This document shows, piece by piece, positions 52,690 to 63,877 of a DNA stretch of 64,000 nucleotides. Under the pieces are notes generated by a model. That model did no database searches. It was not told where the DNA came from and was given only the letters and a program-made list of their open reading frames with translations. The stretch's first letter is position 1. Every line of letters begins with the position of its first letter. This DNA is from Caprella mutica (lineage: Eukaryota; Arthropoda; Malacostraca; Amphipoda; Caprellidae): NCBI GenBank assembly GCA_947561585.1, contig CANNZV010001179.1, positions 1-64,000 on the forward strand, in the 5' to 3' direction. Position numbers and translations under genes: made by a program.

Positions 52690-53258
52690 TATATATATTT
52701 CAGCTGAACCACCCTTATAAAAAGGCACAACAGTGGACATCTTCAGATACACCGGAAACACACCATCAGATATTGATTTATTAATCAGTTCTGATAGAGG
52801 TGACGCAATGATATGGCTAATTGATTTCAATACAGTTACCGGAATGGTCTTCAAATGGTACGATTTATTTTTAAGGGATTTTATCACTTTGGTTATATCT
52901 AGAGGAGACACCGGACTAAAAAAAATGGAATTTCATACAGTCATGAGTGCGCGTTTCAGAGAAACAATCATTTATATTGCTACCTATGCTAGAAAAGTGA
53001 CCATTGAATTCCTCAGCTAACATTTTAGAATCAGTAACTTTCGTATCATTAATGGTTAACTTCATATCTTCATCTCGTTTGCTTTTATTTGGCCTAATTA
53101 TTTTATTTATCAGTTTCCACATTGATTTAATGTCATTTTTAGCACCTTCGAACCGTTGAATACAGTATTCTTTCATTGCATTCCTTATTTCACTAGTTAC
53201 ATAGTTTCTATAACGTCCATGTGCAGATTTGCTCATTTTGCCTACCCTATATAATTTA
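52690..53258 (-). pseudogene. LINE ORF2 fragment: linker and reverse transcriptase start
   Basis: YRNYVTSEIRNAMKEYCIQR, then SMWKLINKI and FNGHFSSIGSNI are typical of the region before the reverse transcriptase. ITKVIKSLKNKSYHL and VFPVYLKMSTVVPFYKGG mark its first motifs. The sequence then switches abruptly to AT-rich DNA at about 52690, before the catalytic FADD-type motif. Confidence 0.8.
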
Positions 53259-53260
53259 TA

Positions 53261-54565
53261 CAAGGTGGGGCGTAAGTTTGGAAGCAATTTTTCAAACATT
53301 AATATAATTCTTAAAAATAAGTTCCTAAGTGGGTGATAGGGTTTGAACTATAGTAGAGACACTACATTATGACGTGGCAGTGTTATTTTTTACAAAAATT
53401 TAGTCAATTCAAAAATGTCAGACAAAAGAGAAGCCATTATTGCTCTACACCATGCCGGGAAGTCAGATTCCGTCATGTCAAAGACTCTCTCAATAGCGAG
53501 ATCAACTGTTTGGAAGTTTGTGAAGCGTTTTAATGAGAGAGGAGACTTGACTGATCGTCCAAGAAGTGGTAGACCACGCTCACAACGCACCAAACAACTG
53601 ATAAAATGTGCCCGAGAGAAGATCAGGAGGAACCCGAAAAGGTCAATACGATTGTTAGCCAAAACAGCTAATGTGAGTCCCAGAACAATGAGAAGAGTTG
53701 TCAAAGAAGACCTAAAGATGTCCTCTTTCACCATCCAAAAGAGACAGACTCTGTCAGAAGCTGTAAAGAAAAAGAGATTGGAGAGAAGCAAAGCACTTCT
53801 GAGAGAATTGAAGTCTGGCACGGCTGGTGAAATTGTTTGGTCTGACGAAAAAAATTTCACAGTGGAAATGGCTCACAACCGGAGTAATGACAGAATAATT
53901 GGTAAAAGTGCAAAAGACATCCCATACAACCAAAAAACTGTCCACAGAACCATGAAACCTGCTTTAGTAATGGTCTTGGCCGCCTTTTCAGAAACTTGGA
54001 GATCTCCTTTAATTTTTGTGGAACAAGGCGCCAAAATCAATGCAAAATGTTATATTGAGAATATTTTGACACCAATGTTGGAGTCAGCTAAAGATCACTT
54101 CGGTAATGACACTATATGGACATTTCAGCAAGACGGCGCCGCGACTTCACATACTGCAAATGTCACTCAAAACTGGTGCCATGACCATGGCACCACGGTT
54201 TTGGTCCAAAGAAATGTGGCCTCCCTGCTCCTCAGATGTTAATCCTATGGACTTTTCGGTATGGTCCATTCTTGAATCAAAGGCCTGTGGTAAATTCCAT
54301 CGCAGTGTGGATGATTTAAAGCGTTCGCTCCAGAGATCTTGGAAGGAAATTTCACAAGAACAGTTGCGTGCCGCAGTAGGAGGAGTTCGGAGGAGATTTG
54401 AGGCTGTTTTTTAATAAAAACAAGGGGGGACATTTTGAATAAATTTATGATTTTTGAATTCTTAAAACCCTTATGTAATAATACATAACTGTAAATTATT
54501 AAATATATTTTTCGTTGGATTATAATATGCACTTTCACTTGCTTCCAAACGTACGCCCAACCCTG
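53261..54565 (+). mobile_element. Tc1/mariner element, 1.3 kb, with clear ends
   Basis: TA|CAAGGTGGGGCGTAAGTTTG at the left and CAAACGTACGCCCAACCCTG|TA at the right form 28-30 bp inverted repeats. Its length (1305 bp) is normal for the superfamily. It interrupts the LINE at a TA, so it is younger. One frameshift in the transposase makes this copy non-autonomous. Confidence 0.92.
53415..54414 (+). pseudogene. Mariner transposase, one frameshift
   Basis: Cut-and-paste transposase of the IS630/Tc1/mariner group. Residues 1-110 form two helix-turn-helix units (MSDKREAIIALHHAGKSDSV; RTMRRVVKEDLKMSS) joined by a GRPRSQR basic linker. The catalytic part follows: VWSDEKNFTVE (first Asp), FQQDGAATSHTA (second Asp, codon at 54132), then a frameshift near 54205, and CSSDVNPMDFSVWS (third acidic residue an Asp, codon at 54235). 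The second-to-third spacing is 33-34 residues depending on how the frameshift is resolved. It ends RRRFEAVF at 54414. Confidence 0.93.
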
Positions 54566-54569
54566 TAAT

Positions 54570-55645
54570 ATACCTGGCGTCTCTTAATTTTTTCTTTGAT
54601 CACCGCAGTTATCTACGGTTTAAACTGATCTTTAAAGGAAGTATTCTTAATTTTTATAGGGCAGTACATATTATAAAGACTCATGATAGATTATTCAAGA
54701 AGTATTATTCCTTGACACTGCATCGCTTGTGAAAAATTAAAACTTGAAACAGCCTCACAAAAGGAACTCATGCTAGCGTCTGATAGCTGCCTGTACTTGA
54801 AAGAATGCTGGCTATTGTAATTAGCACTATCAGTTACCTTCAAGTTACTGAATATCACAAATATGAAAAAAATGATCTGATATATCAGTCAGAAATATTC
54901 CTGATAAGACATTAGACGGATCAGACACGAGTATATTGACAATAAGAGTATATGAGGTATCGGTCACGCGTGCAGGTTTAGTGATCATTGGAATAAGAGA
55001 AGATGAAAATATTAAATTTGAAAAATTCAGACAATTAACACTGTTAACAACATTCAATAAATCTACGTTAAAATCTCCACATACTACTTTATTTCTGATA
55101 CTTCCATCACTGGTAGATAAAAGAATCTGATCAAACTTTTCGAGAAAACTATCTAGATCACCATTAGGGGGTCTATATATTGTGAATATTAATAGTGATC
55201 GACTGCCAATAATACACTTTACAGCCAGACATTCCATGTAAGGACAAACAAAAGAAAAATCCCCTACTTTGAGATTGCATATCCCCTCTCTCACCAAAAT
55301 ACTCACTCCCCCTCCAGGCCTACCGTCATTACGACACAGGTGATACTGCTTGTAATCCTCAAAATCTACCAAATTAACTGAACCATCATTCAACCACGTT
55401 TCAGTAAAACAGACTATATCAAAAGAACATTGCTTAGAAAATAATATGTCTTTTATAAAATCAATCTTAGGGTACAACGAGCATGCATTTAGATAAATTA
55501 CATTAAAATCTTTATTTGTTACAGAAACACTCTGTTCCAACTCGGATGGAGAGTAATACAGAGAATGAGTTTCACTAGACAAATTTGGGTAAGTTTCGTT
55601 TAGGTGACTTATATCTACATCATAGTTACTCAAGTAATCAAACAT
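54570..55645 (-). pseudogene. LINE ORF2 endonuclease domain
   Basis: An open frame of 266 codons from 55645 to 54845 with endonuclease/exonuclease/phosphatase motifs: FNVIYLNACSLYPKIDFI, IVCFTETWLNDG (catalytic Glu), FTIYRPPNGDL, VVCGDFNVDLL (catalytic Asp-Phe-Asn), and DISDH (final His). The enzyme nicks target DNA to prime reverse transcription. After the stop, LINE-like coding continues out of frame to the mariner insertion (YNMYCPIKIKN, then FKDQFKP). Confidence 0.88.
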
Positions 55646-56550
55646 TTAATCCAATCAATCGCCTTAACCTAAAGTACACAATAATACACATCACACACAA
55701 TAAGGGTGCGTTCACACCAAAAGCAGTTGAGCAGGCAGGCAGGCAGTTGAGCAGTGTGCCCTTCACACTGCGAGCAGTTGATGAAGCAGTTTTTATCTGG
55801 CGGTCGTTCTCTTTCTATTCATAAAAGCTAGTTAGAATTAGAAATATTATTTATAGAATCCATGAATTTCTTCTCTGTTAATTGTTATGTAAAATGTAAC
55901 ATTTTTATATTTTTTAAATAAATTTATATTTTTAGATAGATTTATTATCATATTATTTATTTATTATCATATTAAAGCATTGATAAAAAGAGTATTTTAT
56001 TACAGCGTCAATTGAATTATTTATCATATTTGTGCAATTCTTCTCCACTTGGAACTCTTTATAAAGTTTAAACTATTGCAGATGGTTGTAAATAGAAATT
56101 TATTTATGGGTAAATTAGAGTATATTGTATTTGTATATTAAAAATTCTTATTAGTAAGTGTATCTAGATACTTTTTGTCAGTGAATCTGGATACATTCGA
56201 CAATTCCAATGACCAGATTCACTTAATAATATTAGGCAGCCTAACACAGTGTAAAAAACACCCACACAATTCAAAGAATATTAATAAGTGTATGAAGACA
56301 AAAATGAAGGCCAAACAGTCAACAGAAACATATCCAGAAGAGCATTTATACATGAAAAGTTACACACAATTTTACAAGTCAGTAAGTATGACTCAGCATA
56401 CTTAGGCCTATACATTGGAGTGTTGTTTATATTATCTGCATGCGGGCGCCTACATATGGTAAAATATGTAGATCTGCGCATGATAAAAGTTTTAGTTTCC
56501 GGGAAAACATGATAGATAATGAGTTTCGTTAAAATATAACATATAATGAG
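55646..56550. other. Interval between LINE ORF1 and ORF2, probably an insertion
   Basis: LINE ORFs are usually adjacent, so about 0.8 kb is extra. It starts near 55706 with AGGGTGCGTTCACACC and contains GCAGTTGAGCAGGCAGGCAG, which resembles a transposon tip. A matching opposite tip was not found. Confidence 0.35.
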
Positions 56551-57386
56551 TCAAATTTCAGTATTCATCGCAATTACAGCAGTAGGATCGATGTTCAGTG
56601 AATTCCTAAAGTAGTCCTCCATGTGTGACAGGCTGTGAACAGAAACCTTCCTGTGCCCGCCAGATGATTCAGGTTGATTGATCCACATGAACACCCGTCC
56701 ATCACGACATCCAACAGCGTTAATCTTTTCAGGGAAGCGCCGTTTAGCTTGTCGGAGACTGTAATGAACCATGGCACGAGATGGGATAAGATTTTCTCCA
56801 ATATAGATATTCCGAGGTTTAACAGTCCTTGCTGTTCTCAACAGGTCGTTTCTAAGTTCTTTATTACTAAGCTTAACAATATTGCTCTCTTGTCAGGGGC
56901 TTGATAAGTAGGTTTCCTACCAATTCGAAAGGCACTAGATATCTTATCTGACGAGATCCCCTGTTTTAAATTGTTCTTCATTAGATTGCAAAACACTTAG
57001 GTAGTGTTTTCATCAGGTAGTACCTGAGTTACAGCACCACCCGCTACTATAATCGAATCAGCTCTAGCATAAGCTTCAACGTCTTCTACTCTTGCCTGTA
57101 GATCTTGTAACTCGTTGCTCAACCTGTCGTTCGTCTCCTTTAGCAACTGAATTTCCTTGCCTAAATCTACGATGGTTGTTTCTTTTTCGTCAATTTTGCT
57201 GATTATCTCTTGTACAGCACGTTTAATTTTTTATGCCATCATATTAGTAACAATTTCAATGATAGCTTTGCCCTCCCCAGTCAACCCTTCACTATCGACA
57301 TCATCTGAAAGTGTGCTCACGTCGTTGTTCACTACTGGTGGCATTTCCGTAGGACGTTTCTAACCACCTCTCGTCCACTGCTCCAT
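56551..57386 (-). pseudogene. LINE ORF1-like region (coiled coil, RNA-binding-like)
   Basis: Reading from an ATG at 57386: an acidic head, then a coiled-coil stretch (KIDEKETTIVDLGKEIQLLK, ETNDRLSNELQDLQARVEDV), then YARADSIIVAGG and SAFRIGRKP, and after a frameshift RNIYIGENLIPSRAMVHYSL and GRVFMWI up to a stop at 56551. This order fits ORF1 proteins of non-LTR elements, which bind the RNA. At least four in-frame stops and a frameshift are present. Confidence 0.75.
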
Positions 57387-57400
57387 GACAACAGTTTTTA

Positions 57401-58015
57401 TGACAGTTTAAGTTTTAAACACAGTAGAAAATTTACACTGGAAAAAACTGTCGAGATCCAGACACTGACAAATGGAGCTACCCCAGGGCTTGGCGCTCGT
57501 ATAGGAAAAGTCAGCAATGTGAATTAAAGTTAAATTATCGTTACGCACTTTGACTCACAAGCCGGATTAGACTAGGGTGAACGTTAGCTAGTGACACACC
57601 ATGCAGAGCTGCACACAACCGCATCGCATGGCAGACAGCTAATAGTCTAATAGTATTACTTAATATTATGTAAAAATGTCGTAAGCATTACATGTTAAAT
57701 TAACAGATTTATAACAATTGAAACAGAGTACGAAAAATTTAGTTTTCCCCCCTCTAAAACACGTGTTCGCTTTAACACAGGGCTGACTGGATCCCAACCG
57801 CTGAATGCAATGCGAGTGAATGCACTGAAGTGTGCCTAATTTACCACTAAGATTTTGTTACAAATTACCCTCAAATAAAAAAGTTATTCAGCACGTCCCA
57901 TTATTCCCAGTGTCCCATTGATGGCCATCCTCCCCTAATTAATAGGTACTTAGACTTCTGTAATTATTGTGCTACATTTAACAAACAGCAATTTTATGTT
58001 CTATGAAATATTTTT
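57401..58015. other. Spacer, possible LINE 5' region
   Basis: No frame or repeat recognised. The 57400-57640 part is less AT-rich and may be the LINE 5' UTR. Confidence 0.4.
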
Positions 58016-58403
58016 GGTAGTAGGGTACTAAGTTCCAAGTTATTGATTCGTTTTATAATTTCGGACACGTCATAAAAAAAATTAAAAATTATTTAACTTC
58101 CATTCTAATTGGTATCATGGATACCAATTGGAACAAAAGTTAAATAATGATTATTATATAAAGATTTTACGTGTTCGAAAATATGGAACTCATTCTAAAA
58201 TGGGACATGTTGAATTTCGGAACCAATTGCTTCTAATAACCTCATCTGGATTATAATTTTGATATTTTTTTTAGTTACCGTGAAATAATCACAGAAAATT
58301 GTCTCCGTTTTCTATGTCTACGAACGGTTCTTATTTCGAAACATGACTCGAAATAAGTACCATTTTTGTTAAAGTGAGTTGTACTTAAAGCGAGTCCTGC
58401 CTG
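58016..58403 (-). mobile_element. Pogo-like end with nested palindromic MITE
   Basis: Ends GCGAGTCCTGCCTG|TA at 58403. The stretch 58022-58330 is the reverse complement of about 62600-62932, including GGGACATGTTGAATTTC and a palindromic MITE (58022-58215; the TTGGTATCATGGATACCAA centre). The same arrangement occurs at 32620-33014 in diverged form. Confidence 0.55.
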
Positions 58404-58689
58404 TACCTATTAGGCAGCTTTGTACTTATAAAATGGCTTATTGGCAAACTTAAAGTTGAAAAATATAAGTTGGCAGTTTGGCACTTAACCTATTGTACGG
58501 TTGAACCTACAATGAAACACTCACACGGCCCTTATCTAACATATAAACCTATTGTAAAAGTTTATTTTAAACACATTTTGACAAATGAAATTTTCAATAA
58601 AAAAATTCTTATTTAATCAGATAGATGCAAAATTGTCTGCAAAACTCTTCAGCCACTTTCAATTACTCTATTGAAGGATTTGAAGGCTA

Positions 58690-58910
58690 TTTAGTAGAAT
58701 ATTATTAGTGATTAGAGTGTACAACGTCATAAAAACACAATTTTATTCAAGTTAATTTCCATGAAAATGCACATTTAACTGAATAATAGCACAGTTTTTA
58801 TTAAAAAAAAATGGAAACACCAAGTGTGACGTCATTCACGTCTTAGTAGTATTTTCGGATGTTCCAATATTGTACTTAGCATACTTTCTATTTATTTATT
58901 ATAGAAAACT
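58690..58910. repeat. Dispersed repeat, copy 2 (partner 28336-28560)
   Basis: Matches the copy beside the foldback element at 28598, same strand. Here too a minisatellite follows (59205). Confidence 0.65.
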
Positions 58911-59204
58911 CCATGGTGTTTGCTGACCAAGTTACCTAGTTATTTTTTCCCGCGATAATACATTCAATTACTGTAGTAGTTAGTACTTACTTTTATGAAA
59001 TGTAATTAGTACTTAAGCACTTTTTTATCAATTACTTAGGACTTAACTACATTCAAAGTACTTAATGCCCAGCTCTGTTTGAATGAATTAATGTCCATTT
59101 GATCGACATGTGAAATATTGGAATAGTGAAACATATGCAGTAATGAACTTTCAAACATGCGATAGTGTAATTAGGAACATTTTCACTGAATATCATCATC
59201 TCTT
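58911..59204. other. Spacer, nothing recognised
   Basis: Contains AAATATTGGAATAGTGAA at about 59113, also next to the array at 52046. Confidence 0.45.
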
Positions 59205-60545
59205 GCTATAATTTTCTCTGGTTATAATTTTCTCTGGTTATAATTTTCTCTGGTTATTATTTTCTCTCGTTATTATTTTCTCTGGTTAACATTATTGCTG
59301 GTCATCATTTTCGCTGGTCATCATTTTCGCTGGTCATCATTTTCGCTGGTTATCATTTTCTCTTGTCATAATTTTCTCTGGTTATCATTTTTCTCCCCTT
59401 ATTATTTTCTCTGGTTATCATTATTACTGGTCATCATATTTGCTGGTTATCATTATTACTGGTCATCATTTTCGCTGGTCATCATTTTCGCTGGTCATCA
59501 TTTTCTCTGGTTATCATTTTCTTTGGTTATTATTTTCTTTGTTTATCTTATTTTTGGTTATCATTTTCTTTGGTTATCGTTTTCTTTGGTTATTATTTTC
59601 TTTGTTTATCATTTTCTCTGGTCATCATTTTCTCTGGTTATCATTTTCTCTGGTCATCATTTTCTCTGTCGTCATTTCATCTGGTTATCATTTTCTCTGG
59701 TTATCATTTTCTCTGGTCATCATTTTCTCTGGCTATCATTTTCTCTGGTGATCATTTTCTCTGTCGTCATTCTCTCAAGTCATTATTTTCTCTGGTCATC
59801 ATTTTCTTTGGTTATTATTTTCTTTGTTTATCATTTTCTCTGGTCATCATTTTCTCTGGTTATCATTTTCTCTGGTCATCATTTTCTCTGTCGTCATTTT
59901 CTCTGGTTATCATTTTCTCTGGTTATCATTTTCTCTGGTCATCATTTTCTCTGGCTATCATTTTCTCTGGTGATCATTTTCTCTGTCGTCATTCTCTCAA
60001 GTCATTATTTTCTCTGGTCATCATTTTCTCTGGTCATCATTTTCTCTGGTCATCATTTTCTCTGGTCATCATTTTCTCTTGTTATCATTTTCTCTGGTCA
60101 TCATTTTCTCAGGTCATCATTTTCTCTGGTGATCATTTTCTCTGTCGTCATTTTCTCTGGTCATCATTTTCTCTGGTCATCATTCTCTCAAGTCATTATT
60201 TTCTCTGGTCATCATTTTCTCTGGTCATCATTTTCTCTGGTCATCATTTTCTCTTGTCAGTATTTTCTCTTGTTATCATTTTCTCTGGTCATCATTTTCT
60301 CTTGTCAGTATTTTCTCTTGTTATCATTTACTCTGGTCATCATTTTCTCTTGTCAGTATTTTCTCTTGTTATCATTTTCTTTGGTCATCATTTTCTCTTG
60401 TCAGTATTTTCTCTTGTTATCATTTACTCTGGTCATCATTTTCTCAGGTCATCATTTACTCTGGTCATCATTTTCTCAGGGTCATCATTTTCTCTGGTTA
60501 TCATTTTTTTTGGTTATCATTTTCTCTGCTAATCATTTTGTCTGG
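59205..60545. repeat. 16-bp minisatellite, about 84 copies
   Basis: Units of GGT(C/T)ATCATTTTCTCT. Longer blocks are repeated: the order of variants in 59590-59790 (including CTGTCGTCATT and CTCTCAAGTCATTATT) recurs at about 59825-60020, and the CTTGTCAGTATT blocks near 60250-60420 repeat every 64 bp. Frames of up to 418 codons on the plus strand are artefacts of a stop-free unit read in rotating register; the leucine/isoleucine/phenylalanine-rich peptides are not real membrane proteins. Confidence 0.97.
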
Positions 60546-60577
60546 TCATGATAAGGAAAAAAAATAATTTGACATGA

Positions 60578-60716
60578 TAGGGTATGTTCTGAATTATCAT
60601 ACAGTTCCACATTTTCGATCATCAGCAAATAACGAGTTAAAATGTCATATTACTTATATACTTTTTCTTAAATGATAGGATATGTGTAACTGTCCGATAA
60701 TTCATAACTTGCCTAA
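60578..60716. mobile_element. Small palindromic MITE, family of 21341
   Basis: AATTATCATACAGTTCCACA pairs with AACTGTCCGATAATTCATAA. Same tip words as 21341-21495. Confidence 0.55.
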
Positions 60717-60867
60717 CTTTTACAACTCTATCACAATTGGCAGAGACCCTTGTTACGTAGGTATAAAATTATAACCTTTGTAGACAATTATTTTTCCTTT
60801 CCTATTTATAGTCATATTTTTGTCAAATGTTTTGTGTATGTATGCAATCCCAACAGTGAAAAAAAAG

Positions 60868-61092
60868 GCTAGTGTAAACAGTACAATAGACATTCGTATC
60901 CTGCTAAAGTTCTATCGTTTAAAATTCTGCTCGTATTTTAGCAGCGGACTGAGGTATGTTGCATAAAATATAATACTGGTGAAAAAAAAGCGAGTATGAA
61001 GGGCTCCGTTAAAATCAATTGTACACAGCTAAACCTTTTGCAATCAGTATTTTTTAACGAGGCGTTGAGAAACGTAAGTGTGAAGGGAGCCT
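60868..61092. mobile_element. Possible 225-bp MITE
   Basis: AGGCTAGTGTAAAC at the left and GTGTGAAGGGAGCCT at the right form an imperfect inverted tip. Target duplication is unclear. Weak call. Confidence 0.3.
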
Positions 61093-61370
61093 AAGAGTGA
61101 GCTTTAAAAAAATAAAGTCAGGCAGATAAACAAAAATTGTTTTCTATGATTCTATGAACAACATGATAGAAAACTTTCTTCAGGTATGACTTACGTATTC
61201 AATGAACTCACTTATAGAAATATTTATAGCAAGTAAATATGAACTATTCCATTCTTTCATTTGAAAATTTGTGATATAGTGTAAATAAATAACCTTAGTT
61301 CGATTAATTGAAATTTATACAATGAAATTAGTAGTAAAAATACATTGAAGTAAATGTGTAATAACTATTC
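61093..61370. other. AT-rich spacer
   Basis: Nothing recognised. Confidence 0.5.
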
Positions 61371-62306
61371 AGTAAACATTACAATGTTGGCCCAATTCAG
61401 AACGAAACTCAGGGCCAACGTAGTCATGCCGGTCTCGGTGTATTGGGCCTGTAAGGGCCCGACGTTGGCCCACCCCACGGATGTCCACCGGCCCAGAACA
61501 GTATAACCAAGTATAAACAACTTATTGGTACCGGAATTACTTAACATTGCCGATGTCAAGCAAGTCTACGGCCAGTACTATTTTCATATTAGAGGTGTAG
61601 TTATTAGATTACGCTATACCTACAAAACAGGTGAATACAAAAGTTACTTCTAACGATGTAGTTCCTGTCCCACAAATATACTACAGATCAAAATCAGCGA
61701 AAAATAGAATGGTTGCCAATTCAAACTCAAATCTATATTATTTCGCTTACGCTATTTTAACCAAATAATAATATTTTTATTTAAAATTAAATAGAAAGTA
61801 TAATTTTCAATGTGAATGATAACATCAAACAAAAAATATCTTTTCATACTAAATTTATGAATTAACTGGCAGCCAAGCTCATTTTTATGAAGGAAATAAA
61901 TAAAGTGTTAAATTAATAATTGGAGAGATAACAGGCCTATTTATATTAAATTGCCAGAAACGCTGCAATCACAAAGATATACTTAATTGAGGATATTAAA
62001 TTGGCTATTTGGTGTGATTAAAGTTAGGAGAGATCGTTTGTACATAACATCTCTGATTTGCTGGCGATAACTGCTAAATAGAACTTGTAGACCAGTGTAA
62101 TAAATATACTAGTAAACCAAAATATCACTGGAACGGTTAACCAATGTTTTCTTTCATTGGGCCAGTGCTGTTTCACAGCCGTTAGCTCAAAATCGTTTTC
62201 ATTGCATTGGCCCAGAGTGTAATAACACTGGCGTGCCAATGCCTGATCATGCATTTCATTTGCCAACGTTTACCGACGTTGGCCCGATAGTGCAATGTTA
62301 TCAGGG
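61371..62306. mobile_element. 0.94-kb element with GGCCCAA inverted ends
   Basis: The left end (AACATTACAATGTTGGCCCA) pairs with the right end (GGGCCAA-type; sequence GTTGGCCCGATAGTGCAATG, then TTA). GGCCCAACGTTGG words recur on both flanks (61383-61500, 62155-62285), while the middle is AT-rich. The small minus frames inside have no recognisable motif. Non-autonomous DNA transposon of unknown class. Confidence 0.6.
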
Positions 62307-62565
62307 TAATAAATATAAATGATGGAGTTTATATATCAAATATAAATATAAGAGAGATAATATACTCATATAAATCTAATTTTCTGAACATATTACCTAT
62401 TATTAAGATGAATAACTTTTAGATTGTGTCCAAATAGTGCATATGTTCTGCGCAAATTTGATGATTGGCACAGTCTCGAGAAAGCGCTGCGCGTTTTTTA
62501 ACCTTCATCCCCCTTACGCCGAACGTGCTTTAATATATTTATTTTATTTATTATGTGATCGAATA

Positions 62566-62950
62566 CAGGCAGGCCCCGCTTTTATAAAAGTGTTAATAAT
62601 TACGAGACTTGTCTTGATGTTATTACCATTCGTAGACATAGAAAACGAAGACAATAAATATCAATAATATTATTCTGATGAGATTATTAGAAGCAACTGG
62701 TTCAGAAATTCAACATGTCCCATTTTAGGGTAAGTTCCATGATATCACACGGCTCCATATATTTGAACACGTAAAAATCTAAATATAATAACCAATATTT
62801 AACATATATTTCAATTGGTATTCATGGTACCAATTTGAATAGAAGTTAAATAATAATAATAATTATTATATATTCATTTCCGACGTACGTAGAACCAACC
62901 AATATCTTGGAACTTAGAACCTAAGTAACATAAATATATAAATTATAATT
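62566..62950 (+). mobile_element. Pogo-like end, copy 3, with nested palindromic MITE
   Basis: Starts TA|CAGGCAGGCCCCGCTTTTAT; contains the inverse of the 58022-58403 sequence, including the palindromic MITE at 62726-62932. The far tip was not found. Confidence 0.5.
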
Positions 62951-63057
62951 ATAAAAGTGTGCAGTATAACAAACTACATAACGGCCATTTATGTGGATAA
63001 TTTCAAAGAAATCGTCCTTTATTTCTTGTAAAAGTAATCTTAATACTCAGAGAAAAA

Positions 63058-63532
63058 AGTTTACTCATATCTAATGGGTCATTAATTTATGCTTTGAATC
63101 AATTTATTACGTGAGTTGGTTGGACTATATTCATGTTTTCACGTGTGTTAAAACAACTATGATGTGGTGTGTCATCAAACATTAGTTAATTCAATTCACT
63201 TTATAGATTGAATCAACTTACTATGACAGTCAAAAGTTACTTTTTTGAGAATTTTAAAGTATGTTGAAACAACTATGACAGAGTGTATTGTAGGAACTCA
63301 CAAAGACTGTTAATCCAATGTATCTGGTGTATAAATTAACTTACCATGCGAGTTGGCGCAACTTTTTTTAAGTATAGAAGTGAGTCAAAACGACTGTTTT
63401 GTTTTAACTAACGTCAATTTAACTACTTTTAAGTAGTACCTGCAACTCACCACGTAGGTAGGCACACAAATGAACCATTCATATGAGTCAACACAAATCA
63501 AATTTGATTTGATTCAACTAATCCTTTCTCTG
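63058..63532 (+). mobile_element. Non-autonomous element, copy 2 of the 480-bp family
   Basis: Near-identical to 2168-2652, same orientation; tips CAGAGAAA and TTTCTCTG. It sits within the palindrome 62430-63790. Confidence 0.7.
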
Positions 63533-63877
63533 TGTGTATATTTATATGTATAAATGAAGATTATTTTGAAAATCTAAACATTAATGGCCGTTATGTAGTT
63601 TGTTGTATCCGCTAGTTTGTTGTATTGCACACTTCTTAATTATTTAATGACCTGGCAGTGGTGTCGGGGGGAAGCACGCCCCACTTTCGATTTAATAATA
63701 AATAAAATTATTATGGTATTAATGCACACTCGGCACTAAGGGGTTTGAGGGGTTTAAGAACGCGCAGCTCATTCTCGAGATTGTGAAAATGGCATGGGAC
63801 ATATATTAGTTGCATAACACATAATAGAAATATGCCCCTTACAGTTGATTACGTTTTTAAAGAAACTAACTAATTAC

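Larger units (their letters stand above)
52690..57400 (-). mobile_element. Non-LTR retrotransposon (Jockey/CR1-like), decayed
   Basis: The minus strand carries, in order, an ORF1-like region (57386-56551), a 0.9-kb gap, an apurinic-type endonuclease (55645-54842), a linker, and the start of a reverse transcriptase (up to 52690). A mariner element (53261-54565) splits the linker; with it removed, KIKRRQVY joins KLYRVGKMSKSAHGRYRN in a continuous LINE reading. The catalytic part of the reverse transcriptase and the 3' tail are missing. Clade assignment rests on general architecture only. Confidence 0.8.
62430..63790. mobile_element. Nested palindromic structure
   Basis: The outer arms (62465-62560 with TCTCGAGAAAGCGCTGCGCG; 63690-63785 in inverse) and inner arms (62955-62992 with GTATAACAAACTACATAACG; 63578-63632 in inverse) form one palindrome. 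It was interrupted on the left by a pogo-like piece (62566-62950) and at the centre by the MITE copy at 63058-63532. Element class unknown. Confidence 0.5.

Noticed and set aside
52383..52784. 133-codon plus-strand frame
   Set aside because: AT-rich low-complexity peptide that runs antisense into the LINE reverse-transcriptase fragment; no recognisable domain.
59295..60551. 418-codon plus-strand frame rich in I, F, L and W, looking like a membrane protein
   Set aside because: It lies wholly in a 16-bp tandem repeat; the overlapping plus frames are similar because the unit has no stop in any plus register.
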